A stretch of 64,000 nt of DNA from JAJRTA01 sp965603125 (GTDB lineage Bacteria > Zixibacteria > MSB-5A5 > GN15 > FEB-12). The stretch spans positions 62,001-126,000 of the forward strand of contig CBFDBU010000006.1 of NCBI GenBank assembly GCA_965603125.1, read 5' to 3'. Positions within the stretch are counted from its first letter, which is position 1, and the number at the start of each line of letters is the position of its first letter. Positions 25,888 to 35,800 of this stretch are shown here, piece by piece. The notes beneath the pieces were generated by a model. That model ran no database searches and was not told where the DNA came from. It was given only the letters and a program-made list of their open reading frames with translations. The position numbers and the translations under genes were made by a program.

Positions 25888-26742
25888 ATGATTCCAACCT
25901 CTCGAAAGCCGGACTGGCTCAAGGTGAAAGCCTTTGGCAGCTCCCGTTACCGGCGGGTAAACCACCTGCTGGCCGATTATGGTCTGGAGACGGTCTGCCA
26001 CGCGGCCAACTGCCCCAACCGGGGCGAGTGTTTCGATCGGGGCACGGCAACTTTTCTCGTTCTGGGGCCCACCTGCACGCGCAATTGCCGCTTCTGCAAC
26101 ATCAGCACCGGGCGGCCGGCACCCGTCCAGCCCGACGAACCGGCCCGGGTAGCAGCGATGGCGCGCCGACTACGGCTCAGGCATGTTGTCGTGACGTCCG
26201 TAACGCGTGACGACCTTCCCGATGGCGGGGCCGCCCATTTTGCCGAGACGGTGCGCCAGATACGCCTGCAGCTCCCCCCGGCGACGGTGGAACTGCTGAC
26301 ACCGGATTTCAGGAGCGCTCCCGGCGCCCCCGATAGCATCATCGAGGCCGGGCCGGACGTGTTCAATCACAATATCGAGACCGTGCCCCGGCTGTATCCA
26401 TCCGTCCGGCCGGGGGCCGACTACCGGCGTTCGCTGCAGCTCCTGAGTTACATCCGGGAACACTCAGGTATCATTACCAAGTCCGGTCTGATGGTCGGAT
26501 TGGGGGAGAAGACCGAGGAGTTGATCCGGGTCTTTGACGATCTGGCCACCGCCGGGGTTTCTATCCTGACCATCGGACAGTACCTCTCGCCGTCAAAGGA
26601 CCATCACGGGGTGATCCGCTACCTGCCTCCGGCCGAGTTTGAGTACCTTGGGCGGCAGGCCCAAGAGGCAGGTATCAAGAGAGTTATGTCGGCGCCGCTG
26701 GTCAGGTCGTCGTACCGGGCCGAGATGTTTCACCAAGCGTAA
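25888..26742 (+). CDS. lipA: Lipoyl synthase
   Basis: The 284-residue product is a radical SAM enzyme that inserts two sulfurs into protein-bound octanoyl groups to make lipoate for dehydrogenase complexes. The auxiliary cluster cysteines appear as CHAANCPNRGEC, and the radical SAM motif as CTRNCRFCNI. The terminal RSSYRAE motif, whose Ser ligates the auxiliary cluster, is present. The ATG at 25888 follows an AGAGG site; the frame opens 16 codons earlier without one. It is divergent from the dockerin gene and stands alone upstream of the receiver/HD-GYP gene. Length and motifs are normal. Confidence 0.96.
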   Translation: MIPTSRKPDWLKVKAFGSSRYRRVNHLLADYGLETVCHAANCPNRGECFDRGTATFLVLGPTCTRNCRFCNISTGRPAPVQPDEPARVAAMARRLRLRHVVVTSVTRDDLPDGGAAHFAETVRQIRLQLPPATVELLTPDFRSAPGAPDSIIEAGPDVFNHNIETVPRLYPSVRPGADYRRSLQLLSYIREHSGIITKSGLMVGLGEKTEELIRVFDDLATAGVSILTIGQYLSPSKDHHGVIRYLPPAEFEYLGRQAQEAGIKRVMSAPLVRSSYRAEMFHQA

Positions 26743-26843
26743 CGGGCGTACAGCCGATCAATCTTTGGACAGAAGATCCCTGTCCTGTTTCCTTTTCGGG
26801 ATGGCTTCCGATAGAAGAAAAGGTCGATAACGAAAGGCGACGG

Positions 26844-28358
26844 ATGATAAACGGCAGCCCGACAAACATCCTTGTGGTCGATGATGAGCGCTACATTTGC
26901 AGCATAATCCAGGAAGCCCTGGCGTCCGAGAAGTACTGCATCAAAGCGCTCTCCGACCCTGCCCAGGCTCTCGAGTATATTGAGCAGCATCCGGTCGACC
27001 TGGTTCTTACCGACCTTATAATGGGTGAGCACTCAGGGATACAGGTGCTTGAGACCACTCTGCGTCACCATAGTGACGCCATCGTAATCCTGATGACGGC
27101 CCACCCGACTCTTGAAACCGCCATTTCCGTTCTTACCAGGGGCGCCTACGATTTCCTGATCAAGCCTTTTCGACTGGAATTGCTCAAGGCGACCGTCAAG
27201 CGCGGCCTGGACCATCAGAAAGTGCTTCGCGAAAACCTGCAACTGAAAGGGCAGGTGGAGTTCCTGAAAGTGGTCGGCGCCACCGGCGCCGAGGTATATA
27301 TCAAGGACATCCTTACGATGGTGGCCAGATCGTGCAAGAAGGAGATGGCGGCGGCGGTGGTGGGTATCATCGAGACCGATCCCACATCGAGAGAGCCAAT
27401 CAGCAGAGTTCATGAGTCGGACGACGAATTGCTGTCGGGCGAAGTGCTAAACGACATTACGATAGAGAACTTCACTTATACCAAGAGCATGCAGCCGGTA
27501 ATCCAAAGCGAGCAGACCGGGAAGGGTCCCGAGGCCCTGACCCGGATATTCATATCGCAGCCGCTCTTCGCCCGGCGAAGACTGCACGGTGTTATCAACA
27601 TCCTGATACGGAGCAGGTTCGATCAGCTCACTCCCGGCCAGCTCGACGTGTTGTCCATACTGGCCAACTCGGCCGCGGCGTCCCTGGCCAACCACCGCCT
27701 GTACCAGGACCTGCGCACGTCATATATCCAGGCGATCCGCGTGCTGGCCAATGCCATTGAAGCGCGCGACGCATGTACCGCAGGTCACACCGATCGCGTC
27801 TCGGCGCTGGCGGAACTCGTCGCCCGTCACATGGGGTGGGACGAACGCAGGATCAGCGACCTGGTCATGGGCTGCTCTTTGCACGACATCGGAAAGATCG
27901 GAGTGCCGGACAGTATTCTCAACAAGCCCGCAAAGCTGACCGACCACGAACGCAAGCAGATGGAGGCTCACCCCGAAGTGGGCATGATGATTATCGACGG
28001 CATTGATCTTTTCCGACCGGCCATTCCCTACATAACCGCCCACCACGAATCATACGACGGCTCCGGATACCCGAACGGTCTGAAAGGAGACGACATTCCC
28101 ATTGAGGGGAGACTCCTGGCGGTGGTTGACACGTTTGAGGCCATCATGTCCAACCGGCCTTATCGCAAGGGGGCCGACCTGCGGCAAGCCGTTTCAGAAC
28201 TGGTCAAGTACAGGGGAATACAGTTCGACCCCCAGATCGTGGACATCTTCATAGAAGTGATCAGACAGGGGAAGATCGATTTCCAAGCGCTTTACAATCG
28301 CGACGAAGACCTCTCGCAGCTTGACGCGATAGCCGTCAGCGAAAAGGAACCGGCGTAA
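26844..28358 (+). CDS. Response regulator with GAF-like and HD-GYP domains (c-di-GMP phosphodiesterase)
   Basis: The 504-residue product has an N-terminal receiver (acidic pocket Asp13-Asp14, phosphorylation site Asp57 in LVLTDLIM, Lys in LIKPF near 109), a GAF-like middle (about 150-290) and an HD-GYP output domain. The latter shows AGHTDRVSAL, SLHDIGKIGVPDSIL and HHESYDGSGYP, with metal ligands and the GYP loop intact. It would break down cyclic di-GMP in response to a sensor kinase. No kinase gene adjoins it. Its 3' end overlaps the convergent M50 protease gene by 23 bases. Confidence 0.92.
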   Translation: MINGSPTNILVVDDERYICSIIQEALASEKYCIKALSDPAQALEYIEQHPVDLVLTDLIMGEHSGIQVLETTLRHHSDAIVILMTAHPTLETAISVLTRGAYDFLIKPFRLELLKATVKRGLDHQKVLRENLQLKGQVEFLKVVGATGAEVYIKDILTMVARSCKKEMAAAVVGIIETDPTSREPISRVHESDDELLSGEVLNDITIENFTYTKSMQPVIQSEQTGKGPEALTRIFISQPLFARRRLHGVINILIRSRFDQLTPGQLDVLSILANSAAASLANHRLYQDLRTSYIQAIRVLANAIEARDACTAGHTDRVSALAELVARHMGWDERRISDLVMGCSLHDIGKIGVPDSILNKPAKLTDHERKQMEAHPEVGMMIIDGIDLFRPAIPYITAHHESYDGSGYPNGLKGDDIPIEGRLLAVVDTFEAIMSNRPYRKGADLRQAVSELVKYRGIQFDPQIVDIFIEVIRQGKIDFQALYNRDEDLSQLDAIAVSEKEPA

Positions 28359-29433
28359 AGGACACCACCAGTATGACCAGGGCCGCCCAACCCATCGCCA
28401 CCGCCGTCGGTGAGAGGGGTTGCCGGTCGTCGATGGTGGGCGGGTGACTCATCCCGAAGAACAGACCGAAGGCCGCAAAGAACCACCACATGGCCGAACC
28501 AAAAAGGCCAAAGAGGATCAGTCCTGCCGTGGCCAGTTTGCCCAGCAGGTGCTGTCGCCGCTGCACCAATCCATACACGACATGTCCGCCGTCGAGTTGA
28601 CCGATAGGCAGCATGTTAATAGCCGTAACCAGAAGCCCCACCCATCCGGCAAAGGCGGCTTCGGTCAACTTGTAGAAATAGCCCGCCGGGGCCGAGCCGA
28701 TAATGGACAGCGTCGAGAGACGCATGATAATCGATTCGCCGTCCATGGAGAAAACCAGGTCCATCGGACTAAAAGCCGCCTGCGGCAGCAGCGCCGATTG
28801 CGAAAGCCCGTACCAGAGCCACGCCAGCGCCACCACCCAGCCGGCGATAGGACCGGCGGCACCCACCTCGATCAGGTCACGGCGATTCCAGAACGGCGAC
28901 TTCGATTTAATGACGGCCCCAAAAGTACCGATGATGTTCGGCGCGGGAATAAAATAGGGCCACGAGGTTACGATATTGCGCCGTCTGCTGGCCAGGTAGT
29001 GTCCCATCTCATGGACAAAGAGGATCGAGATCATGGCAACCGTGAACTCGATCCCTTCTCCGGCGGCCAGGGCGTCGATAGTGTCATCAAAAGCCCGCCC
29101 CAGACCGGGCGCAACGGTCCACCGGCGAAGGAAAACCGGCACGAAATAGACGGTGAACAAGGTAGCGATAAACAGGATTATATTCAAAGGCGGTATTGTC
29201 ATCCGGGGCGTAGGGTCTACACTCAGAAGCAGCGCGTCGTCGGTCTCTCTTAGCGTATAGCGATAACCGGCCGTCTTAAGGCGATCTTCCAGCAGCGCCA
29301 GGGATTTCACCCGATTGAAACGGAAACCGAGGCTGACCGCCACGTTATTCCCCTGGCGGTAGAGGGCGCCTATCTCAAACAGGTCGTGCAGCAGCGCGCC
29401 GATAGCTTTCTCGGTTCTGTCAAACGTATCCAT
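28336..29433 (-). CDS. Site-2-type membrane metalloprotease (M50)
   Basis: The product has about 365 residues and is a polytopic intramembrane zinc protease of the S2P/EGY1 type. The zinc motif HEMGH lies in a membrane helix (LFVHEMGHYLA), and the distal Asp in LPIGQLDGGHV completes the site. Six or so hydrophobic helices flank these. An N-terminal soluble part of about 90 residues precedes the membrane region. The ATG at 29433 is preferred to a TTG 21 codons upstream, though neither has a clear ribosome site. The substrate is unknown. Its 3' end overlaps the HD-GYP gene on the opposite strand. Confidence 0.88.
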   Translation of the reverse strand: MDTFDRTEKAIGALLHDLFEIGALYRQGNNVAVSLGFRFNRVKSLALLEDRLKTAGYRYTLRETDDALLLSVDPTPRMTIPPLNIILFIATLFTVYFVPVFLRRWTVAPGLGRAFDDTIDALAAGEGIEFTVAMISILFVHEMGHYLASRRRNIVTSWPYFIPAPNIIGTFGAVIKSKSPFWNRRDLIEVGAAGPIAGWVVALAWLWYGLSQSALLPQAAFSPMDLVFSMDGESIIMRLSTLSIIGSAPAGYFYKLTEAAFAGWVGLLVTAINMLPIGQLDGGHVVYGLVQRRQHLLGKLATAGLILFGLFGSAMWWFFAAFGLFFGMSHPPTIDDRQPLSPTAVAMGWAALVILVVSFTPVPFR

Positions 29434-29514
29434 GCTGCTTGCAATATATGTCGGCGGCGGTTGGTTCCCGAAGTTTTTCTTGCGTCGTCCGGGCAAAGCC
29501 GTGCCAGGTCAACC

Positions 29515-30612
29515 TCAGCGCCTGAAACCGAACCTGATAGCGTCCTCGGAGCAGGCGTCGACGCACTCGCCGCACGAAGTGCAATCGGGCAGCACTCTCA
29601 TGGTTTGCTCCACCATGGGGGCGATGGTCGGGCAGGGGCTTTTTTCGAGGCAGTCGCCGCAGTCGGTGCATATGTCATGATCGACTCGCACACGGCCGGG
29701 TGCGATCTTCTCCAGCAGCCAGGTCAGCGCGCCGATGGGGCAGACGGCATAGCAGAACGGCCGGTAGAGCATCAGGCTGCCGATCACTATGATCACAAAC
29801 ATGACGATCCAGACGGCGTCGATCGACCAGTGCAGCAACTCGAAGAAGTTGATCGGTTCGTAGACGTTGTACGCCGAGAAGGCGGTCCAGGTCTGCTCGG
29901 TAACGTCGGCCTCCAACCGCTCAGCTAAGAAGGCCACATGGTCCTTGACCCAGAAGAAAGTCAGAACAAACATGCCGAGCAGGGCCATCCGAACGGTGTT
30001 GAAAGCAGCGAAGTTGAAGTTCTTGAAACGAGGCTTGAACGGAATCTTGTTTATCAGGTCCTGCAACGCTCCCAGCGGACAGACCCAGCCACAGAACAGC
30101 TTGCGGCCGATCAGGCTGGGAATCATCATGGCGATAAAGAGCGCCACAAAAGCCGGGAAGAACTTCCCAAAAGTGAACTTGAACATGAAAAGCTTGGTTA
30201 TCCCGCACATCGGGCTGGGGTGGAGCGGGAAGATGTAATCCAGCCCGAAGAGGATAAACGCCACCAGCAATGCGCCTATCCTGACCCAACGATTTGTCCG
30301 GCGGAAGAAAAGCAGAACCAGCCCCAAACAGATCAGGATCAGGAAGGCCAGGTATTTCCCGGTAAACAGAAAGTCGAGCGTACCCCGGCGCGCCGGCGGG
30401 GCAGGTTTAGCTTCGGCGGCAGTGATCGCGGCCGCTGCTGAATCAGATCCACGCTGTTCAGCCTCGTTGCCTTCGTGCAGGGCGCCGCTGTCACGAGTCT
30501 GCGTAGAGAGGTTGCCGGCCTCCTCGTTCGCCTGGCCGGAAACCGCGAACAGTGGCAGTGCGACCAGCACCCAGATTCCCAGGAAGATCAGGCTCAATCG
30601 GCGTTGTTTCAT
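29515..30612 (-). CDS. NapH/CcoG-like membrane polyferredoxin
   Basis: The product of about 365 residues has several transmembrane helices, two membrane-associated Cys-x3-Cys-Pro motifs (CGWVCPLGAL and CYAVCPIGAL), and a C-terminal ferredoxin domain with two 4Fe-4S clusters (CTDCGDCLEKSPCP and CTSCGECVDACSE). It passes electrons between the quinone pool or membrane and a soluble partner. NapH/RnfB-like families share this plan. The first 35 residues form a signal anchor, followed by an Ala/Glu-rich linker. The ATG at 30612 is the likelier start. It is not part of a nap, nos or rnf cluster, so the partner enzyme is unknown. Confidence 0.82.
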   Translation of the reverse strand: MKQRRLSLIFLGIWVLVALPLFAVSGQANEEAGNLSTQTRDSGALHEGNEAEQRGSDSAAAAITAAEAKPAPPARRGTLDFLFTGKYLAFLILICLGLVLLFFRRTNRWVRIGALLVAFILFGLDYIFPLHPSPMCGITKLFMFKFTFGKFFPAFVALFIAMMIPSLIGRKLFCGWVCPLGALQDLINKIPFKPRFKNFNFAAFNTVRMALLGMFVLTFFWVKDHVAFLAERLEADVTEQTWTAFSAYNVYEPINFFELLHWSIDAVWIVMFVIIVIGSLMLYRPFCYAVCPIGALTWLLEKIAPGRVRVDHDICTDCGDCLEKSPCPTIAPMVEQTMRVLPDCTSCGECVDACSEDAIRFGFRR

Positions 30613-30699
30613 GGGTCGCAATATATATTATGGATCGATTTTGTCAAATATAAAGGTCAAATGTGAAATGTGAACCGGGTGTGTTCGGCAAATGCGCGA

Positions 30700-30831
30700 A
30701 CAGGCGTTGAAAAGGGATTGGTTTTGTGCCATCAGGTGTCTCTGCCTGACGGCTCCCTCACCACCAGTCATCAGGTTTGTCGAGCAGAGACACCCGACAC
30801 CACCCCGTGGAGTACGTTTTTCAACAGGTCC
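30700..30831. mobile_element. Second, decayed MITE-A copy
   Basis: The right tip is TTTTTCAACAGGTCC and the left tip is a degraded CAGGCGTTGAAAA. The interior shares TGTCTCTGCCTG and GCAGAGACACCCGACACCACCCCGTGGAGTACG (in parts) with the element at 1714-1862. Unlike that copy it lacks an obvious target duplication, so it is probably older. Homology continues 3' into CATGACGAATCC and CCTTTTCAACA. Confidence 0.6.
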
Positions 30832-30987
30832 GTCAGCGCTCATGACGAATCCGGCAGCTTCCGAGTGCGATAGAACGCCTTTTCAACAACCTCATAGACG
30901 AGATCAAAAATGGGGATTGACTCACACGGCGAGAATCCCGTTCTTGCCATTCATGCTGTCGACCCACACCTTGAAAGGAGATACCCC

Positions 30988-33900
30988 GTGAGGAATCTGC
31001 TGTTTGCCCTTGCCACAGTGCTGCTTGCGCCATCCGTGTTTGGCGACGAAGCACGCCTGCTCCGGTTTCCCGATGTGCATACAAATCAGATCGCTTTTGC
31101 CTATGCCGGTGACATCTATATTGCCCCGCGAGCGGGTGGCACGGCGGTGAAACTTACGCACCACGAAGGAATCGAGCTTTTTCCCAAGTTCTCCCCGGAC
31201 GGCCGACAGGTTGCCTTCACGGGCCAGTATGACGGCGATATGGCGGTCTACGTAATGCCGGTCACCGGCGGCGAGCCGACCCGTTTGACCTACCATCCCA
31301 GCATCCAGCGCACAAGTGAGCGTTTCGGCCCCGAAAATATCGTCATGGGATGGCATCCCGACGGAGACCGGGTGTTGTTTCGATCGCGCCGGGAGAGCAA
31401 TGACTGGTGGGACGGTCGCGCTTACCTGGTCGACATCGCTGGGGGCATGCCCGTACCACTCCCGATGAAAACGGCCGGCTTTACGAGTCTTTCTCCCGAT
31501 GCAAAGCAAGTCGCCTACTGCCCCATCAGCCGTGATTTCAGGACATGGAAACGGTACAAGGGCGGCATGGCCCAGGATGTCTGGATTTTCAATCTGGAAA
31601 CATTTGAGAACGAAAAGATCACCGATTGGGAAGGCACGGACAATATGCCGATGTGGTACGAGGAGCGGATCTATTTCGCTTCCGACCGCACCGGTACGCT
31701 TAACCTCTATTGCTATGACCGCGGCACCGGGCAGACCCGACCTGTCACCGAATTCACCGAGTTTGATGTTCGCTGGCCCAGCCTGGGCAGTGAAGGTATC
31801 GCCTTTGAGAACGGCGGGTACGTTTATGTTCTCGACCTGCCCTCGGAGACACTGCACAAGGTTGAGATACAACTCTCCACCGACCGCCGGTTGATGCGCC
31901 CGGAATTCGTGAGGGTATCGGACTCAAATGGTGTGCGTGATTTCGATCTTTCGCCGGACGGCAAGCGGGCGGCCTTCTCTGCCCGCGGTGAGATCTTCAC
32001 GGTCCCGGCCAAAAAGGGCAACACGCGCAACCTGACCAACACTTCCGGTGCGAACGAGCGCAACCCGCAATGGTCGCCCGACGGCAGGCATCTTGCGTTT
32101 ATCTCCGACGAAACGGGCGAAGAAGAGTTGTACCTGATCTCCCACGACGGTGAAGAAAAACGACAACTGACCGACGATGGCTATTGCCACAAGTACGGCC
32201 CGGCCTGGTCGCCGAACAGCCAACGGTTGGCTTTCTCCGACAAGGAACTGAAGCTGTACTACATCGAAGTGGAATCCGGCCGGAAGTTTCAGATAGACGA
32301 AACCACACGCAACGAAGTGCGCAGTTTTGCCTGGTCACCGGACAGCCGCTACCTGGCCTATACGAAACGGCTCGACAACCGGATCACTGCTGTCTTTATG
32401 TACTCGTTCGAGGACCAGCAGATTCACCAGGTGACGCCTGGTTATACCAATGATTTCAATCCTGTTTTCGACCCGGACGGAAAATATCTCTACTTTCTGT
32501 CGCAGCGAGAGTTTAACCCCATCCTGAGTAACTACGAATTCGAGTTCGTTAACAATGCCATCACCAACCTCTTTCTTATAGTGTTGTCCGCCGAAGAGAA
32601 ATCTCCCTTTGCCCCTGAGAGCGATGAGGTCGAGTTCGCAGACGACAAAGAAGAAACAAAAGAAGAGACTGATGAAAAGGCGAAGGACAAAGACGAGAAA
32701 GATAAAAGCCCCGAACCGGTAAGGATCGACTTTGAAGGTATCTTTGAGCGCCAGGTGGCGTTCGCCCTGCCGGCGGGGAACTATGGCGGCCTGGCGGCCA
32801 TCCCGGGCAACGTTTTCTATTCTTCGTACCCCATTTTCGGTCTTCGTGGCCGGTTAACCCGGGACCAGACGGTTCTCCATAAATACGACATGGAAAAACA
32901 GAAAGACCACAAGTTCGCCTCCGGGGTGAATGCCTATGCCCTCGCCTTCAACCACAAGCGTATGCTCCTGCAAAAGGACGGTGCCTACCATATCGTTGGG
33001 ACCTCCGGCAAGAAAGCAGATTTTGAGGACAACCGTCTTGATCTAACGCAGATGGAGATGCGCCTCGACCGCCGGGCCGAGTTTGAGCAGATGTTTGAAG
33101 AGACCTGGCGCATGCAACGCGATTTCTTCTACGACCGACAGATGCACGGCGTTGACTGGGAAGCCATGCATGACCTTTACCGGCAGCTTCTTCCTCACTG
33201 TGCGCACCGGAGCGACCTCACATACATCCTAGGTGAGATGATCGGGGAACTGTGTTGCTCCCATACCTATGTGGGTGGTGGCGACCGGGTCCGCCTTCCC
33301 GGCAGCGAGATCGGACTTTTGGGTGTGGATTTCGAGATTGACCCGACCAGTCAGCGGCTCCGTATTGCCCGCATTCTCCGTGGTGAGAACTGGGACACGC
33401 ATCTCCGCTCCCCCCTACTCGAGCCGGGTGTCGACGCCAAGGAGGGCGACTTCCTGCTGGCCATCGACGGCGAGGAGGTAGCGACCACCGTCAATCCGTA
33501 TGCTCTTATGCAAAACAAGGTCGGCAAATTGGTGGAACTGACCCTAAACGACCGCCCGACTATGAACGATGCCCGCCGCGTTGTGGTCAAGCCAATCGCC
33601 AGTGAAGAAGCATTGCGCTACTTCAACTGGGTCGAGGATCGGCGACAATACGTCGATTCCATTTCCGGCGGGCAGATCGGCTACCTGCACCTTCCCGACA
33701 TGGACAGCTATGGCCTGTTCCGGTTCTCCAAGATGTTCTACCACCAGTTGCGCAAGCCGGGGCTGATAATCGATGTGCGCTACAATGGCGGTGGCTTTGT
33801 ATCCGGATTGATTTTGGAGCGGTTGCGCCGGGTAGTCGCGGCCATGGGTGCGTCCCGCACGTTCGCTGAGGGTCCCGCCCCGGGCTCCGGTATCAACGCC

Positions 33901-34272
33901 CACATGATCACTCTGATTAACGAGTTCTCCTGCTCTGACGGCGACTACTTCCCTTACTTCTTCCGCGAGTACAACCTGGGACCGCTGATGGGCAAGCGGA
34001 CATGGGGAGGTGTGATCGGAATACGCGGCTATCGTCCACTGGTGGACGGCGGGTATTACACGGCGCCGGAGTTCAGCATTTACAGCCTTGAAGGCGAGTG
34101 GATCATGGAGAACGTGGGCGTCATACCGGATATGGAGGTAGACAACCTGCCGCACCGGTTGGCGCAGGGCTACGATGACCAACTGGACGCTGCTATCGAC
34201 TATGTGACCGGCAAGCTTGAGAGCGAGCCACGCACGCTGCCGCCGATGCCCGGGCCGCCCCAGCCACGGTAA
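30988..34272 (+). CDS. Tricorn-type protease (S41) with N-terminal beta-propellers
   Basis: The predicted product of 1094 residues begins at a GTG with an AAGGAG site seven bases upstream; an in-frame extension of 26 codons has no such support. A signal peptide (about 1-18) targets it to the periplasm. The first half is a WD/PD40 propeller with many SPDGR and SPDSR blade ends (for example WSPDGRHLAFIS). A Lys/Glu-rich linker follows near 560-590, then a PDZ domain and an S41 serine peptidase domain with nucleophile in NEFSCSDGDYF. A conserved His-like segment, CSHTYVGGGD, lies before PDZ. Tricorn homologues degrade peptides in the cell envelope. Length and order are typical. Confidence 0.93.
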   Translation: MRNLLFALATVLLAPSVFGDEARLLRFPDVHTNQIAFAYAGDIYIAPRAGGTAVKLTHHEGIELFPKFSPDGRQVAFTGQYDGDMAVYVMPVTGGEPTRLTYHPSIQRTSERFGPENIVMGWHPDGDRVLFRSRRESNDWWDGRAYLVDIAGGMPVPLPMKTAGFTSLSPDAKQVAYCPISRDFRTWKRYKGGMAQDVWIFNLETFENEKITDWEGTDNMPMWYEERIYFASDRTGTLNLYCYDRGTGQTRPVTEFTEFDVRWPSLGSEGIAFENGGYVYVLDLPSETLHKVEIQLSTDRRLMRPEFVRVSDSNGVRDFDLSPDGKRAAFSARGEIFTVPAKKGNTRNLTNTSGANERNPQWSPDGRHLAFISDETGEEELYLISHDGEEKRQLTDDGYCHKYGPAWSPNSQRLAFSDKELKLYYIEVESGRKFQIDETTRNEVRSFAWSPDSRYLAYTKRLDNRITAVFMYSFEDQQIHQVTPGYTNDFNPVFDPDGKYLYFLSQREFNPILSNYEFEFVNNAITNLFLIVLSAEEKSPFAPESDEVEFADDKEETKEETDEKAKDKDEKDKSPEPVRIDFEGIFERQVAFALPAGNYGGLAAIPGNVFYSSYPIFGLRGRLTRDQTVLHKYDMEKQKDHKFASGVNAYALAFNHKRMLLQKDGAYHIVGTSGKKADFEDNRLDLTQMEMRLDRRAEFEQMFEETWRMQRDFFYDRQMHGVDWEAMHDLYRQLLPHCAHRSDLTYILGEMIGELCCSHTYVGGGDRVRLPGSEIGLLGVDFEIDPTSQRLRIARILRGENWDTHLRSPLLEPGVDAKEGDFLLAIDGEEVATTVNPYALMQNKVGKLVELTLNDRPTMNDARRVVVKPIASEEALRYFNWVEDRRQYVDSISGGQIGYLHLPDMDSYGLFRFSKMFYHQLRKPGLIIDVRYNGGGFVSGLILERLRRVVAAMGASRTFAEGPAPGSGINAHMITLINEFSCSDGDYFPYFFREYNLGPLMGKRTWGGVIGIRGYRPLVDGGYYTAPEFSIYSLEGEWIMENVGVIPDMEVDNLPHRLAQGYDDQLDAAIDYVTGKLESEPRTLPPMPGPPQPR

Positions 34273-34752
34273 CTAGCCACCGAAGCATTGATGCTGGTGC
34301 TGCCAGGCATCTCTGCCTGGCAGTAGCGTGAATCCAAAGACGCGTCGTGCAGAGACATCTGGGAAGTCATGGTGAGCGGAGTCGAACCATGACTAAGTCC
34401 TTGCAACACGGTCGTCATCCTTCGACTCCGCTCAGGACGACGACCTTCGTTGCCTTGAGCAACTTACTTTTGAGACAGCCTCCGCTTGCGGTGGGTTTCT
34501 TTGGATCGTCTTCAGTTCCTCCATCCCATCTCAATGTACCGTGATGAACCCGCAATAACAAATAGAAACCTGAGTTCTCAGAAGTGTCAGAACCGCAAGG
34601 GTTCCGACGGCTGTGTGGCACCCTCAAACTTGTTTGGGGGTGTCTCTTCCCGAGCTGAATTCCCGTTCCAAACAAGTTTGAAACGGCCACCCAACGCAGG
34701 GATCGACTTGCAACTGGCTGACTATACCGAGCTTTCCAACAGCACGCTGCAA
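34273..34752. other. 480-bp repeat-rich gap
   Basis: It holds a degraded MITE-A-like stretch (34285-34370), a 9-bp-arm hairpin GTCAGAACC...GGTTCCGAC (34586-34608), and the long inverted repeat at 34613-34692. No gene is evident. Similar pieces recur at 44016-44084 and 54894-54916. Confidence 0.6.
34613..34692. repeat. Long inverted repeat (family B)
   Basis: The arms are GTGTGGCACCCTCAAAC... and ...GTTTGAAACGGCCACCC, with a perfect inner stem CAAACTTGTTTGG / CCAAACAAGTTTG. The family shares its plan with 44016-44084. It could form a large hairpin in transcripts or be a non-autonomous element. Confidence 0.7.
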
Positions 34753-35799
34753 TTACCTGAGCCGCTGCCCGGTGGCGGCATCAAAGAACAGCAGCGAACG
34801 GCTGTCGATACGAAAGCAGACTTCCTGACCGGGCTCAATGGCCGCCAGACTGCCGGAGACGGACAGACGGCTGCCCGCAAAGTCGAGAGTGACAATGTAC
34901 TGGTCTCCCAGGTACTCACAGGCGTTGACATTGCCGGTATGCTCACCGGATTCATCAATGGCTACAGCCTCCGGCCTCACACCCACCAGCATCGGCCAAT
35001 GAGCCACCGATACGCCCGCGTCAATGAGCGTCGCGCCGAAGAACGACTCCAGTTGCTGAGGGTCAGTGACCTTGATGATATTGATCTTCGGCTGGCCGAT
35101 AAACTCGGCCACGAAGAGCTGCGCCGGGTCGCAGTAGAGATCCTCGGGGGTGCCTGTCTGGATTATCCGGCCGTTATGAAGGATAGCTATCCGGTCGGCC
35201 ATCGTGAGGGCCTCAGTCTGGTCATGGGTGACGTAGACGGTGGTGACCTCAAGCTGCTTCTGAATCCTGACAATCTCAAGGCGCATCCTGGCTCGCAGAT
35301 CGGCGTCGAGATTGGACAGCGGTTCGTCGAGCAGAAAAAGGTCCGGCTTGCGGACAATCGCCCGCCCCAGCGCGACCCTCTGACGCTGGCCGCCGGAAAG
35401 CCGTCCGGGCTTGTCTTTGAGCCTGTCCGCCAAACCGAGCATACTGGCTGTCTCGGTCACCCGCGCTTTTGTTTCACTGCCGCTGAGCCCGGAGACTGTC
35501 AGTGGAAAGCCTATGTTCTTCTCGACCGACATGTGCGGATACAGAGCGTAGTTCTGGAAGACCATGGCGACCCGGCGATCCCGGGGTCGCAGGCGGTCGA
35601 TGCGTCTCTCTCCGAGATGTATCTCCCCACCATTGGCCTGTTCCAACCCTGCGATAAGGCGCAGAAGGGTCGTCTTGCCGCAACCCGAGGGACCTAACAG
35701 CACGAGGAGTTCACCGGGCGACAGATCCAGCGATATATTATCGAGAACGGTGGCCGCTCCGTAGGTTTTTGTGACAGCCCTTAGTGAGAGCGACGGCAT
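34753..35799 (-). CDS. ABC transporter ATPase, MalK/UgpC type
   Basis: The 348-residue product has Walker A (GPSGCGKTT), the LSGGQRQRVALGRA signature, Walker B (LFLLDEPLSNLDA) and the His switch (VYVTHDQTEA), then a C-terminal TOBE-like regulatory part. This is the MalK, UgpC or MsmK type that powers carbohydrate importers and is often shared among several. It starts one base after the recF stop and so is co-translated with the replication cluster, but no permease or binding protein is nearby. An orphan ATPase serving remote importers is the likely role; its position after recF is unusual. Confidence 0.9.
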   Translation of the reverse strand: MPSLSLRAVTKTYGAATVLDNISLDLSPGELLVLLGPSGCGKTTLLRLIAGLEQANGGEIHLGERRIDRLRPRDRRVAMVFQNYALYPHMSVEKNIGFPLTVSGLSGSETKARVTETASMLGLADRLKDKPGRLSGGQRQRVALGRAIVRKPDLFLLDEPLSNLDADLRARMRLEIVRIQKQLEVTTVYVTHDQTEALTMADRIAILHNGRIIQTGTPEDLYCDPAQLFVAEFIGQPKINIIKVTDPQQLESFFGATLIDAGVSVAHWPMLVGVRPEAVAIDESGEHTGNVNACEYLGDQYIVTLDFAGSRLSVSGSLAAIEPGQEVCFRIDSRSLLFFDAATGQRLR

Positions 35800-35800
35800 C